The notes under the pieces: generated by a model | Seen by the model: the letters and a program-made list of their open reading frames with translations, nothing else | Told to the model about the DNA's origin: nothing | Database searches by the model: none | Assembly: GCA_031082225.1 (NCBI GenBank) | Contig: JAVHLG010000034.1 | Location: 1 to 40,470 of the forward strand | Length of the DNA: 40,470 nucleotides | Direction: 5' to 3' | Source: Desulfovibrionaceae bacterium | GTDB taxonomy: Bacteria > Desulfobacterota > Desulfovibrionia > Desulfovibrionales > Desulfovibrionaceae | Shown: positions 1 to 7,716 of the stretch, one piece after another | How positions within the stretch are numbered: position 1 is the stretch's first letter | How the letters are laid out: every line of letters begins with the position of its first letter | Translations under genes and position numbers: made by a program

Positions 1-55
1 AGTCGCGCAGGGTGTCCGGCGCGCCGAAGATGGTGGTCACCCGGTAGCGGGCCCC
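1..55. repeat. 55-bp terminal direct repeat, left copy
   Basis: These bases are identical to 40416-40470. The repeat lies inside an epimerase gene whose two halves sit at opposite ends of the window and join in frame through it. This is the signature of a circular contig reported with a short assembly overlap; 55 is also a usual assembly word length. It is most likely one sequence counted twice, not a biological repeat. Confidence 0.95.
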
Positions 56-625
56 GTTGGCCAAAAGCGTGGGAATAAGCCCCATGCGCCCCCCGGACCG
101 GGGCAGGCCGAAGACCGAGCTTGGCCGGTAGACCAGGCCGCAAAGCGCACCAGCCGCAGCCAGGGCCCGCTCCTGGCGCAGCTTGAGTTCTCCGTAGGGA
201 CGCCTGGGGGCGGGAAGGGAACGGGGCGTGACGTGGCGCTGGCCCTCGAAAAGCCCGCCCGCCGAACTGACAAGGTGAAAGCGCGCCCCGCCGCCGGGGC
301 GATCCGCGGCCAGGGACCGGGCCAGATCGAGGACGTCGCAAAAATCGGCATATTCCCGGTCGGCCTGGGCCCGGTCCATGCCGAAGCCGCCTTTTCCCGC
401 GCTCCACAGCACATCCAGTCGGCCGGGAAGGGCCGCCAGCACGGCCCGGATGGCCGCCAGTTCGCCCTTTCGCCCAGGCGGCGATCCCCAGGAGAAAGGC
501 GGCCCGGCCGCCACCGCGTATCCGGCGGCGCGTAAAGACCCCGCGATGCGCCCGCCAAGAAGCCCCAGGCCGAACAGGGCCGCCGTGGCCCCGCCGCCTG
601 GCTCAGGACGGTGCAGGACCAGCAT
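1..625 (-). CDS. NAD-dependent epimerase/dehydratase (extended SDR), N-terminal part, continues at 40470
   Basis: N-terminal two thirds of a sugar-nucleotide epimerase/dehydratase-like extended SDR protein. Joined to 40054-40415 across the circular junction it makes 328 residues, the usual family length. Seen: an ATG at 625, a dinucleotide-binding glycine motif GLGLLGG near residues 18-24, a YGELK (YxxxK) active-site motif, and a following RPSSVFG segment typical of the fold. The start overlaps the 3' end of the upstream glycosyltransferase by 23 bp, so the two are probably translationally coupled. The glycine motif departs from the classical TGxxGxxG spacing, and the protein is an outlying SDR; the exact substrate (a nucleotide-linked or lipid-linked sugar) cannot be told. 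Its place in a long minus-strand glycan operon supports a role in sugar-nucleotide conversion or reduction. An unrelated 349-residue open frame on the same strand is out of phase and is rejected. Confidence 0.8.
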   Translation of the reverse strand, partial: MLVLHRPEPGGGATAALFGLGLLGGRIAGSLRAAGYAVAAGPPFSWGSPPGRKGELAAIRAVLAALPGRLDVLWSAGKGGFGMDRAQADREYADFCDVLDLARSLAADRPGGGARFHLVSSAGGLFEGQRHVTPRSLPAPRRPYGELKLRQERALAAAGALCGLVYRPSSVFGLPRSGGRMGLIPTLLANGARYRVTTIFGAPDTLRD

Positions 626-1622
626 GGCCGCGCTGCGTGAAATAGGTCCGCAAAAGGGCGTCCCGGGAGCGGTCCACCACGAAGAACACCGGCTTGCCCT
701 GGGTGTGGAGCAGCACAATGGACACGTATTCCAGGACGATGCCCAAAAGAAACAGGGTGATGCCGCCGATGAACATGATGGCGATCATGGTCGACGTCCA
801 GCCCTTGACCTCGATGACCTGGATCGGAAAAAAGGCGTTGAACACCAGATAGGCGGTAAACAAAAGGCTCAAAAGGAACATGGCCAGGCCTAAAAGGCCC
901 CCGGCCCGCAGGATCTTGGTGTGGGTGGACAGGACCATGCGCCGGGCGTGGGACAGAAGCTTGCGCAGGGTGTAGCCGCTTTTCCCGCTTTGGATGTGCC
1001 GGTCGTCGCGCAGGGGGGCGCTTATGGCCCGCACCTTGTCCGTGAACCAGGTCAGGGCGATGTCGAAATAGGTGTCGTGGCTGCACACGCTGCTGGCGGC
1101 CCGGGCCACGGACCCGCGCAGCAGGCGGAAGCTGCTGATGTGGCGGATGCCCTCGTTGCCGGTGACCAGGGCCAGGATTTTTTTGATGGAGCGCGATCCC
1201 AGGTCGCGGACCAGGTTTTTGTGCACGGCCTGGGAGGGGTGTACGTAGACGATGTCCGCCCCCTCAAAGGCCGCCTTGCGCAAAAGCGATTCGATCATCT
1301 CCGGCGGATGCTGCAGATCCTCGTCCAGGGTGACCACCCAGTCCCCGCAGGTGTGCAGAATGCCCGCCGCCGTGGCCGGATGCTGCCCGAAGTTGCGGGC
1401 CAGATGGATGACCCGGACAAAGGGATGGCGCGCGGCCAGGGCATCCAGCACGGCCGCGGAATCGTCCACGGCCCCGTCGTCCACGAAGACGGATTCCGCA
1501 AGACGCACCGGGGCCCCGTCGCGCTCAAAGGCCAGGCGCACGGCCTCAAGCCGCTCCACCAGCCCGGGAAGATAGGCCGCCCCGGAATAGACCGGGGTGA
1601 CCGTGGAAAGCGTGATCGTCAT
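603..1622 (-). CDS. GtrB/DPM1-like polyprenyl-phosphate glycosyltransferase, family 2
   Basis: Likely transfers a sugar from a nucleotide donor to undecaprenyl phosphate at the inner face of the membrane, giving a lipid-linked sugar used outside. The 339-residue protein has the GT2 nucleotide-binding motif FVDDGAVDDS (about 46-55), the NFGQH signature near 77-81, the LDEDLQHPPE metal/donor motif (D100, D102) and an SGKSGYTLRKL element seen in GtrB/ArnC/DPM relatives. Two hydrophobic segments (about 240-262 and 272-298) form the C-terminal membrane anchor typical of this subfamily. Length is normal. It is followed at once by the epimerase, with a 23-bp overlap. Family assignment is firm; the sugar and the final acceptor (O-antigen, lipid A or a glycoprotein) are unknown. 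Confidence 0.9.
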   Translation of the reverse strand: MTITLSTVTPVYSGAAYLPGLVERLEAVRLAFERDGAPVRLAESVFVDDGAVDDSAAVLDALAARHPFVRVIHLARNFGQHPATAAGILHTCGDWVVTLDEDLQHPPEMIESLLRKAAFEGADIVYVHPSQAVHKNLVRDLGSRSIKKILALVTGNEGIRHISSFRLLRGSVARAASSVCSHDTYFDIALTWFTDKVRAISAPLRDDRHIQSGKSGYTLRKLLSHARRMVLSTHTKILRAGGLLGLAMFLLSLLFTAYLVFNAFFPIQVIEVKGWTSTMIAIMFIGGITLFLLGIVLEYVSIVLLHTQGKPVFFVVDRSRDALLRTYFTQRGHAGPAPS

Positions 1623-1662
1623 ATCCGCCCTTTTCTCGTTTTCATGATCGCGGCTGTCCGTG

Positions 1663-1713
1663 GTCCGGATCCGGACGGCGGGCGCGCCCGCCGCAGGGAT
1701 TCGCCTGCGGCGG
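1663..1713. repeat. three adjacent palindromes between nadE and glycosyltransferase
   Basis: Three back-to-back inverted repeats: GTCCGGATCCGGAC (1663-1676), GGCGGGCGCGCCCGCC (1677-1692) and a stem-loop with 10-bp arms (1688-1697 and 1704-1713, loop GATTCG). They fill the short gap after the nadE stop. No T-run follows on the minus strand, so this is not a standard intrinsic terminator; it could stabilise the upstream transcript end, attenuate read-through or be a REP-like element. Confidence 0.6.
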
Positions 1714-1715
1714 CG

Positions 1716-3614
1716 TCAGCCCTTTAAGCCGCCGGAAAAACGTCCGGCCAGGGGCAGACGCCAGTCCTTGCCGAAGGCCCGGGGGGTGATCTTCACCCCG
1801 GGCGGGCTCTGGCGGCGTTTGTATTCGCTTTTTTCCACCAGCCCCACCACCCGGGCGCAGACGTCGGGCCGCCCCCCGGCGGCGATCATTTCCGGCAGGC
1901 TTGCGCCCCGTTCCACATAATCGGCCACAATTGCGTCGAGCACCTCATAGGGCGGCAGGGAGTCGGCGTCCACCTGTCCCGGGGCCAATTCCGCCGAGGG
2001 CGGCTTGCAAAGCGTCCCCTTTGGGATGACCGAAACCCCGGCCGGACCCAGGAACCCCAGGGCCTTTTTGCCCTCGGGGCCGTCTTCGGCCAGGGCGTTT
2101 CGCCAATGCGACAGGGCGTAGACCAGGGTCTTGGGCACGTCTTTTAAGACCGCAAAACCGCCTGCCGTGTCGCCGTACAGGGTGCTGTAGCCCACGGCGG
2201 TCTCGCTTTTGTTGCCCGTGGTCACCACCAGCCGCCCGAACTTGTTGGACAGGGCCATGAGCACCGTGCCCCGGGCCCGGGACTGCAGATTCTCTTCCGT
2301 GACGTCCGGGGCGCGCCCGGCAAAGGGTTCGGCCAGGGCGTCCAGAAAGGATTGAAAAATGCCGTCCACGGGGATGATCCGAAAGGCCAGACCCAGATTT
2401 TCGGCCAGGGCCCTGGCGTCGGCCAGGCTGTGGTCCGAGGAGTAGCGCGTGGGCATGGCCACGCCCATGACCTGTTCCGGGGACAGGGCGTCCACGGCCA
2501 GGGCCGCCGTGAGGCTGGAGTCGATGCCCCCGGACAGGCCGACGAGCACCCCGCAAAACCCGCTTTTACGCACGTAGTCGCCAAGCCCGGTGACCAGGGC
2601 GGCATAGACCTCGCAAAGGGGCGACAGCGGCGCACACGGCGTCCGGCGCGGTTTTGGCAGGCCCGGGCAGCCGTCGCCCGGGGCCGGTTCCCCGGCGGCG
2701 TCGGCGTCTCCCGTGGTCTCTGGGGCGGCAGGCGCGTCTGGGCCGGAACCCGGGTCGCAAAGGACGACCACCTCCGGCCCGATAGGCCCTGTTGGCCCGC
2801 CCGTCCCCATGGACCCGCCTGGGGCCATGGCCTGAAACGCGGTCCGGTCGCGCCGGTCGAAAAGACGCACCCGGGTCACAAGGGAAAAAGAAAGGTCGGC
2901 CACGATCAGGTCTTCGGCAAAGGCCGCGCCCCGGGCCACCAGTTCGCCGTCCGGGGCAAACACCAGACTTTGCCCGTCAAAGACCAGTTCGTCCTGGCCG
3001 CCGCACAGGTTGCAATAGGCCACATAGGACCGGCAGTCGGCGGCCCGCACGGACAGCATGCGCTCCCGGGCCGCGCCCTTGCCGTGGTGATACGGCGAGG
3101 CCGAGATGTTGACCACAAGCGTGGCCCCGGCCGCCGCCTCCCGGGCCGCCGGGCCGTCCGGATACCAGATGTCCTCGCAGATGCTCACCCCGGTTTGAAA
3201 AAGCGGCAGGGACACGATCATATCGCGCTGTCCCGGGGTGAAATAGCGCATCTCGTCAAAGACCCCGTAATTGGGCAGAAGCCGCTTGTAATAGGCGGCC
3301 GCGTTGCTGCCGTCATGGGCCACCACGGCCGCATTGCGGGCCTGGCCGTCCAGAAGCGGCGCGCCAAAGACCGCGGTCAGGCCCCGGGTCTTCCCGGACA
3401 GCCAGTCGGCCGCCTCCCGGGCCGCGGCCATGAACCGGGGCGACAGCAGCAGATCTTCCGGGGGATAGCCCGTCAGACACATCTCGGGAAACACCACCAG
3501 CCGCGCCCCGGCCTCCCGGGCCGCGTCCAGAAACGCGGCCATGCGCCGGGCGTTGCCCGTGACGTCCCCCACCGTGGGATTGACCTGGCACAGGGCCACG
3601 CGCAATCCGTCCAT
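1716..3614 (-). CDS. nadE: glutamine-dependent NAD+ synthetase
   Basis: Makes NAD+ from nicotinate adenine dinucleotide, ATP and ammonia released from glutamine; cytoplasmic. The 632-residue protein has an N-terminal nitrilase-type amidase domain with the Glu-Lys-Cys triad visible (E44 in FPEMCLTGYPPED, K110 in YYKRLLPNYG, C146 in GVSICEDIW) and a C-terminal PP-loop ATPase domain with SGGIDSS at 361-367, followed by TTGNKSE and the KPPSAEL and KRRQSPPG motifs of NadE. The chosen ATG at 3614 follows a G-rich ribosome site and gives the family N-terminus DGLRVALCQVNP; an open frame extends further upstream but is not conserved-looking. Between the domains (about 265-325) lies a Gly/Pro/Asp-rich low-complexity linker longer than usual. 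An unusual passenger if the molecule is a plasmid. Confidence 0.95.
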   Translation of the reverse strand: MDGLRVALCQVNPTVGDVTGNARRMAAFLDAAREAGARLVVFPEMCLTGYPPEDLLLSPRFMAAAREAADWLSGKTRGLTAVFGAPLLDGQARNAAVVAHDGSNAAAYYKRLLPNYGVFDEMRYFTPGQRDMIVSLPLFQTGVSICEDIWYPDGPAAREAAAGATLVVNISASPYHHGKGAARERMLSVRAADCRSYVAYCNLCGGQDELVFDGQSLVFAPDGELVARGAAFAEDLIVADLSFSLVTRVRLFDRRDRTAFQAMAPGGSMGTGGPTGPIGPEVVVLCDPGSGPDAPAAPETTGDADAAGEPAPGDGCPGLPKPRRTPCAPLSPLCEVYAALVTGLGDYVRKSGFCGVLVGLSGGIDSSLTAALAVDALSPEQVMGVAMPTRYSSDHSLADARALAENLGLAFRIIPVDGIFQSFLDALAEPFAGRAPDVTEENLQSRARGTVLMALSNKFGRLVVTTGNKSETAVGYSTLYGDTAGGFAVLKDVPKTLVYALSHWRNALAEDGPEGKKALGFLGPAGVSVIPKGTLCKPPSAELAPGQVDADSLPPYEVLDAIVADYVERGASLPEMIAAGGRPDVCARVVGLVEKSEYKRRQSPPGVKITPRAFGKDWRLPLAGRFSGGLKG

Positions 3615-3752
3615 CCCCCCCCCTTTTTGCTCGTTTCCGGGCTTTTCCGCCGGATGCGTCTTTTTCCCGGCCCTACACACGGCTTTTTGCCCCCTGCGGC
3701 CCGGTCGTGTGCGGCCCAGGGGTTCCACACAGTCGTCCATCTGGCCACGGGC

Positions 3753-4034
3753 CTACGGTTCGGCGTTGGTCTCGGTCTTGGCCCAATAGTCGTCGGGATA
3801 GGTTCCGGTCTCGTTTTTATCCAGGAAGCCGTCCCCGCTGGCGTCCAGACGCTGAAACAGGGTCATGGCCTTTTCCCTGTTCTGCTGCCGGGCCAAAAAC
3901 TCCGCCCGGCTGATCTGGCCGTCCTTGTCCGCATCCAGGGCCGCCGCCCCCTTGGACAGGCCGCCCTTGGGGGCGCACCCCAGACACAGGCCCACCACCG
4001 CCACCGTGCACACACCCGCCATCCATCGCGTCAT
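3753..4034 (-). CDS. small EF-hand lipoprotein, calcium binding
   Basis: A 93-residue exported protein. The ATG at 4034 follows a GAGGAA ribosome site. The first 20 residues are a signal sequence ending in LCLGC, so a lipid-modified cysteine is likely though the lipobox is not ideal. Two canonical 12-residue EF-hand loops are seen, DADKDGQISRAE and DASGDGFLDKNE, each with acidic residues at positions 1, 3 or 5 and 12. The pair would bind calcium in the periplasm. It lies upstream of nadE on the same strand with a gap of about 140 bp. Its role is unknown. Confidence 0.8.
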   Translation of the reverse strand: MTRWMAGVCTVAVVGLCLGCAPKGGLSKGAAALDADKDGQISRAEFLARQQNREKAMTLFQRLDASGDGFLDKNETGTYPDDYWAKTETNAEP

Positions 4035-4232
4035 TTGCCGTTCCTCGTTTGCGGGGCCGTCCCCGGTTTCACGCGCCACGCGCCTCGTGGCCCGCCATCC
4101 TGCCGCCCCGGCTTCAGACGGCCGGGTCGGGCGTGGCGTCTGGTTTTTTCCGGCAATGCCAAAAAAAGAAACAACACCCTGAAGTTATGCTTTTTTTTCT
4201 CTCAGAAACACCATTTTTCGCGCCCTCCCCGG

Positions 4233-5786
4233 CTAGCCCGTGGGCAGGTTTTTTTTCCAGTAGGTTTTCAGCCAGATGTCCTTGGGACCGCCCGGACAGC
4301 CGCGCATGGCCTCGTCCAACTGGGCCGGGGAAAGGCCGTCGCGCCAGGCCTGAAACCGGGAGTCCTCCAGTTGCCGGGCCGCCTGCCGCCGCTGTTCGTG
4401 TTCCTTTGCGGCCTGGTTGAGCAGTTCCTCCTCCCGGGAGACGTAGTCGGGGTGGGGCCGCAGGATGCCCCACCGGGCCAGGGCCGTGAACAGGTAGGCC
4501 TGGACGTTTCGCACCTTTTCGTTGGTGCTTAAGTCGTTGAGATGGCCGAATTTTTCAAGCTCCCACTCGCCGCGGTCCAGGCTTGTGCGCACCATGTCGC
4601 GCTCAAGCGGCCGCCCCAGGGTGCGGCGCATGTCAGCCACCCGGTGCAGATGCTCCATGCGAAATCCGGCGGCAAAGGTTTTTGGCCAGAAAAGGGCCAG
4701 AAGGTCGTCGGTCCATTCGGCCAGGGGATCCCCTTCCTGCTCCTGACGCTCTCCAGGAAGGATAGATTCTTTTCCTTCCTTCTTTAAGAGGGGGGTCAGA
4801 GTGGCTGGCTGTGTGGCTGGCTGAAAGACTGGCTGGCTGTGTGGCTGGCCTTGTGTGTGGTTTATAGTCTGGCCTTGAGACTGGTTAAAAGTCTGGCCTT
4901 GAGTGTGGTCTTTCTGGTGGTCCTCCAGGGACTGGCGGAAGGCCTGGCACAGCTCCTGGTTGAAGGCCATGCGCACCCCTTGCAGGTTGCCGTCCCGGGC
5001 CTTTTTGAAGGTCAGAAAATCCAGGGCCGCCAGACGCCGCAGGATGGTCCGGGCGCTGGCCTCGCCCAGGCCCGTGGACGCCGCAATCCGGGCGAAGGTG
5101 ATGATGTAGGGCCGGGCCTGCAATAAAAAAAGCAAGACCCGACGCTGGTTGGCGTTGAGCCGTGCCGCCGGGCCGGGATCGGACAAAAGGCCCAAACCGG
5201 CCGCAGCGGGCATGGGCCGGGCGTCACCCTTGGTCCCGGTGGTCGCCGGTTTGGGCGGCTTCGCCGGTTTGCCGGATGTGGCCGCCAAAGGCCCTGCCTC
5301 CGGAGAAACCGGGACGCGGGAGGGGGCGGCCGGTTCCGTAGGCGGGGTTTGGGAAGGGACCGAAAGGGACGGCCGGGCCGCGGACCAGTCGGAAGACCGG
5401 TCTATAGAGTGGTCTTGTGAGAGGTCTTGAGTGTGGTCTGGAGTGCGGCCCTGTGTAAGGTATTTTGTGTGGTCTTGTGTCTGGCTGGCTGTGTGGCTGG
5501 CTGACCGTTTGGCCTTGTGGCTGGTCGTCTGGCTGGCTGTGTGGTCTGGAGACTGGTCGAGTGGCTGGCTGTGTGGCCTCCCTTGTGGTCTGGAGTGTGG
5601 CCTGGAGACTGGCCTTGTCTGGGGCGGCGTGGGAGCAGGCGTCGCCGGGGTCTCCCGGCGGCCGGTCAAAAAGGCGATGGCCTCGGCCGGAAAGGCGTCC
5701 AGGGCCGGAAAGGCGTGGAACTGTTCCGCCGGGGGAATGCTGCGAAAAAGGTCGTCCGGGGACGGACTAGTCTTTTTGCTGGACAC
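4233..5786 (-). CDS. winged-helix protein with tetrapeptide repeats, partner of ParA
   Basis: A 517-residue protein I do not recognise as a named family. It starts with GTG at 5786, inside the end of parA (20-bp overlap, GAGG ribosome site), so the two genes are coupled. Order seen: N-terminal region (1-60); 19 four-residue repeats of the type DHTx/SQTx/GRPx (61-136); a Pro/Ala linker; a winged-helix domain (about 209-275, recognisable as LNANQRRVLLFLLQ then a helix-turn-helix and a wing); a second block of 10 four-residue repeats (289-328); a C-terminal helical domain with a charged coiled segment (450-480). Position suggests a centromere-binding ParB substitute or a replication initiator. 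The repeats are encoded by near-tandem 12-bp units, so the gene may also carry DNA binding sites. No classical ParB or Rep motif is visible. Confidence 0.75.
   Translation of the reverse strand: MSSKKTSPSPDDLFRSIPPAEQFHAFPALDAFPAEAIAFLTGRRETPATPAPTPPQTRPVSRPHSRPQGRPHSQPLDQSPDHTASQTTSHKAKRSASHTASQTQDHTKYLTQGRTPDHTQDLSQDHSIDRSSDWSAARPSLSVPSQTPPTEPAAPSRVPVSPEAGPLAATSGKPAKPPKPATTGTKGDARPMPAAAGLGLLSDPGPAARLNANQRRVLLFLLQARPYIITFARIAASTGLGEASARTILRRLAALDFLTFKKARDGNLQGVRMAFNQELCQAFRQSLEDHQKDHTQGQTFNQSQGQTINHTQGQPHSQPVFQPATQPATLTPLLKKEGKESILPGERQEQEGDPLAEWTDDLLALFWPKTFAAGFRMEHLHRVADMRRTLGRPLERDMVRTSLDRGEWELEKFGHLNDLSTNEKVRNVQAYLFTALARWGILRPHPDYVSREEELLNQAAKEHEQRRQAARQLEDSRFQAWRDGLSPAQLDEAMRGCPGGPKDIWLKTYWKKNLPTG
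4803..4922 (-). repeat. 12-bp coding repeats, block B (10 units)
   Basis: Ten degenerate 12-bp units inside the ParA-partner gene encode four-residue repeats (DHTQ, GQTF, NQSQ, GQTI, NHTQ and so on). On the plus strand the units read as variants of GTCTGGCCTTGA and GTGTGGCTGGCT. Confidence 0.75.
5379..5606 (-). repeat. 12-bp coding repeats, block A (19 units)
   Basis: Nineteen degenerate 12-bp units encode residues 61-136 of the winged-helix protein (SRPH, SQPL, DHTA, SQTT, DHTQ and relatives). The unit is the same type as in block B, on the other side of the DNA-binding domain. Period and sequence resemble iterons but sit inside coding DNA. Confidence 0.75.
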
Positions 5787-6567
5787 GCTCGATGACCTCT
5801 TTGGCCAAGGCCAGGTAGTCCTGCGCGCCGGATTTCGTGGCGTCGAATTCGAAAATGGTCTTGCGGTGGGAATGGGCCCGGTCGATGTCGATGTTCACCC
5901 GGATCTCCGTGTCAAAGACCGGGATGCCCTTGGCGTCGAAAAAGGCCCGGATGCGGCTTTTGTTTTTTTTATGCGTCACCGCCCGGCCGTCCATCTTGGT
6001 CAGGACCACCCCGAGCAGGTTTAAGGCCTTGTTTTGCTGCTTGGCCTGGAAAAGAACCTGGATGAAGGTGGAAAACCCGTCCAGGGCGTATTGATCCCCC
6101 ACCGGACAGGGCACCAGCACGGAATGCGAGATCAAAAGGGCGTTGCGCAGCATGGGCCCGATGTTGGGCGGGGTGTCGATGATCACGAAATCGTATTTGG
6201 AGATGTCCTTGTCGTTTTGCAACAGCCGTGAAAACCCCAGCACGCTGTCGATGCTCGAATAGGAACGCACCTCCCATTCCATGCACCGGATGGAATTGGG
6301 AACGATCTCCAGGTGTTCCGTACGCGTGGGGCAGGCATTGGGACTGAAGGCCCCCTCGGGATCCTCCAGGGCCTTGACCAGGCTGTAATTTTCCCGCAAC
6401 CCAAAATCCGGCAAAAGCGTGGATGTCGTGTTGGACTGGGGGTCGCCGTCAATGACCAGAACCTGATACCCGGCCGAAGCTATCCCTGCGGATAAATTGA
6501 CGCAGGTCGTGGATTTCCCCACGCCGCCCTTGTTGTTGCCGATGGTGATGATCAGGGGCTTGACCAT
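5767..6567 (-). CDS. parA: ParA-family partition ATPase
   Basis: Deviant Walker ATPase that positions or segregates DNA cargo. With the ATG at 6567 the protein has 266 residues and the family N-terminus VKPLIITIGNN; an in-frame ATG at 6606 would add 13 residues and cannot be excluded. Seen: KGGVGKST Walker A (13-20) with the signature first lysine, the A' motif DGDPQSN (40-46), Walker B VIIDTPP (D131), and the GVVLTKMD strand. There is no N-terminal helix-turn-helix, so it is a type Ib/Soj-like short ParA. A TTGACA hexamer on the minus strand at 6620-6625 could be the -35 of its promoter, with only a weak -10. The next gene downstream overlaps by 20 bp and probably supplies the DNA-binding partner; no ParB is present in the window. 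Confidence 0.92.
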   Translation of the reverse strand: MVKPLIITIGNNKGGVGKSTTCVNLSAGIASAGYQVLVIDGDPQSNTTSTLLPDFGLRENYSLVKALEDPEGAFSPNACPTRTEHLEIVPNSIRCMEWEVRSYSSIDSVLGFSRLLQNDKDISKYDFVIIDTPPNIGPMLRNALLISHSVLVPCPVGDQYALDGFSTFIQVLFQAKQQNKALNLLGVVLTKMDGRAVTHKKNKSRIRAFFDAKGIPVFDTEIRVNIDIDRAHSHRKTIFEFDATKSGAQDYLALAKEVIERVQQKD

Positions 6568-6997
6568 GTGAGAGACGCCTTGTTTAAGTTTTTGAAAGAT
6601 TTTCATGCCTGGAGAAAATTGTCAAACAAGGAAAAGCCGTGAACCCCAAAAAAGGGGAAAAAAGAGTTCGAGAATACAAGAAATTCGATTTTTCCTGTCC
6701 GCCCGATATCCCTGCGTGCGTTTCGAATCCGGTGGGCCTTTCCCGCCCCGGCCGCCGCACACAGTCCCCGGGTCCGTTATAATCCGCAAAAAGGACACGG
6801 ACCAGCCGGAACATGTCCCCCGACCCCGGCAAAGGATCGTGTCGGATCGGGAAGGAAAAGAAACGGTCCTTTTCCTGCCCCGGGCCGGGCCCTTGGAAAA
6901 CGCCTTGCAAAAGGGCAAGACAAGGGAAAAAAAGCCAAAAAGAAATCAACGGAAGGAAAACCCCGGGCCGCAGGGGATTTTTTTCCCGGAGGACGCC
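6568..6997. other. divergent intergenic region between parA and recombinase
   Basis: No convincing gene. It holds a minus-strand TTGACA (6620-6625) towards parA, a plus-strand perfect TATAAT at 6778-6783 without a good -35, and a stem with 8-bp arms AGGAAAAG/CTTTTCCT (6853-6860 and 6869-6876). It is a plausible place for promoters and for a partition or recombination site. Confidence 0.5.
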
Positions 6998-7591
6998 ATG
7001 CGCATGGGCTATGCCCGGGTCTCCACCCTGGAGCAGAGTTTGGAGGTGCAGAAAAACGCCTTGGCCCGGGCCGGGTGCGAGCGCATTTTTGAGGATCAGG
7101 CAGGCGGGGCCGCAGCGGACCGGCCCGGGCTGACGCGGCTTATGGACATGCTGCGCCCGGGCGACGCCGTGGTGGTCTGGCGGCTGGACCGCCTGGGACG
7201 TTCTCTGTCGCACCTCATCGCCCTGGCCGGGGATCTCGAGCGCCGGGGCGCGGCCCTGGTCAGCCTGACGGAATCCCTGGATACGGAGTCCCCGGGCGGG
7301 CGGCTGGTGTTTCACCTGTTTGCGGCCCTGGCCGAGTTCGAGCGCGGCCTGATCCGGGAGCGGACAAGGGCCGGGCTGGCCGCGGCCCGGGCCAGGGGGA
7401 GGATGGGGGGGCGGCCCAAGCGTCTGGATGCGGCCCGGCGGCGGATGGCCGTGGGGCTGTATCTGGAGCGCAAGACCCCGGTGGCCGAGATCTGCCGCCT
7501 GTTTGCGATCACCAAGCCCACCCTGTACGCCTACGTGCGCGAGCAGCACGGGGAGCCTAAATCCCACAAGGGGGGCGGCTCAAATGCCTGA
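6998..7591 (+). CDS. serine recombinase, resolvase/invertase family
   Basis: Site-specific recombinase of the Tn3-resolvase/Hin type, 197 residues, the normal length. The ATG at 6998 follows a GGAGGA ribosome site and gives the family start MRMGYARVST with catalytic Ser9. Other motifs: VVWRLDRLGRS (59-69), SLTESLDT (89-96), EFERGLIRERT (113-123) of the long E helix, GGRPKR before the C-terminal domain, and a helix-turn-helix at about 155-182 (VAEICRLFAITKPTLYAYV). On a circular molecule such an enzyme usually resolves multimers or inverts a segment. It is divergent from parA. A partial second copy of its C-terminus follows at once. Its recombination site is not identified; the palindromes at 7855-7918 are candidates. 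Confidence 0.93.
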   Translation: MRMGYARVSTLEQSLEVQKNALARAGCERIFEDQAGGAAADRPGLTRLMDMLRPGDAVVVWRLDRLGRSLSHLIALAGDLERRGAALVSLTESLDTESPGGRLVFHLFAALAEFERGLIRERTRAGLAAARARGRMGGRPKRLDAARRRMAVGLYLERKTPVAEICRLFAITKPTLYAYVREQHGEPKSHKGGGSNA

Positions 7592-7716
7592 ACCTGCCCC
7601 GGCGGCGGATGACCGTTCGGCTCTCTCTGGGGCGCAAGACCACGGTGGCCGAGATCTGCCGCCTGTTTGCCAGCCGCAAGGGGTACTCGGCCCGGTCCAA
7701 AAAAGGCGGCGCATAG
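7591..7716 (+). pseudogene. remnant copy of recombinase C-terminal helix-turn-helix
   Basis: Directly after the recombinase stop, an open stretch reads PRRRMTVRLSLGRKTTVAEI and then CRLFASRKG, matching residues 148-171 of the intact recombinase (RRRMAVGLYLERKTPVAEIC...). It has no catalytic domain or own start region and ends at TAG 7714-7716. It is a decayed tandem duplication or the tail of a lost paralogue. Confidence 0.75.

Noticed and set aside
37-1086. A 349-codon minus-strand frame at the left end
   Set aside because: It is out of phase with both the GtrB-like gene and the junction epimerase, which show family motifs in their frames.
2352-4532. A 726-codon open frame on the plus strand opposite nadE and the EF-hand gene
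   Set aside because: It is antisense to genes with clear catalytic motifs, is full of Gly/His/Gln/Pro typical of GC-rich shadow frames, and has no family features.
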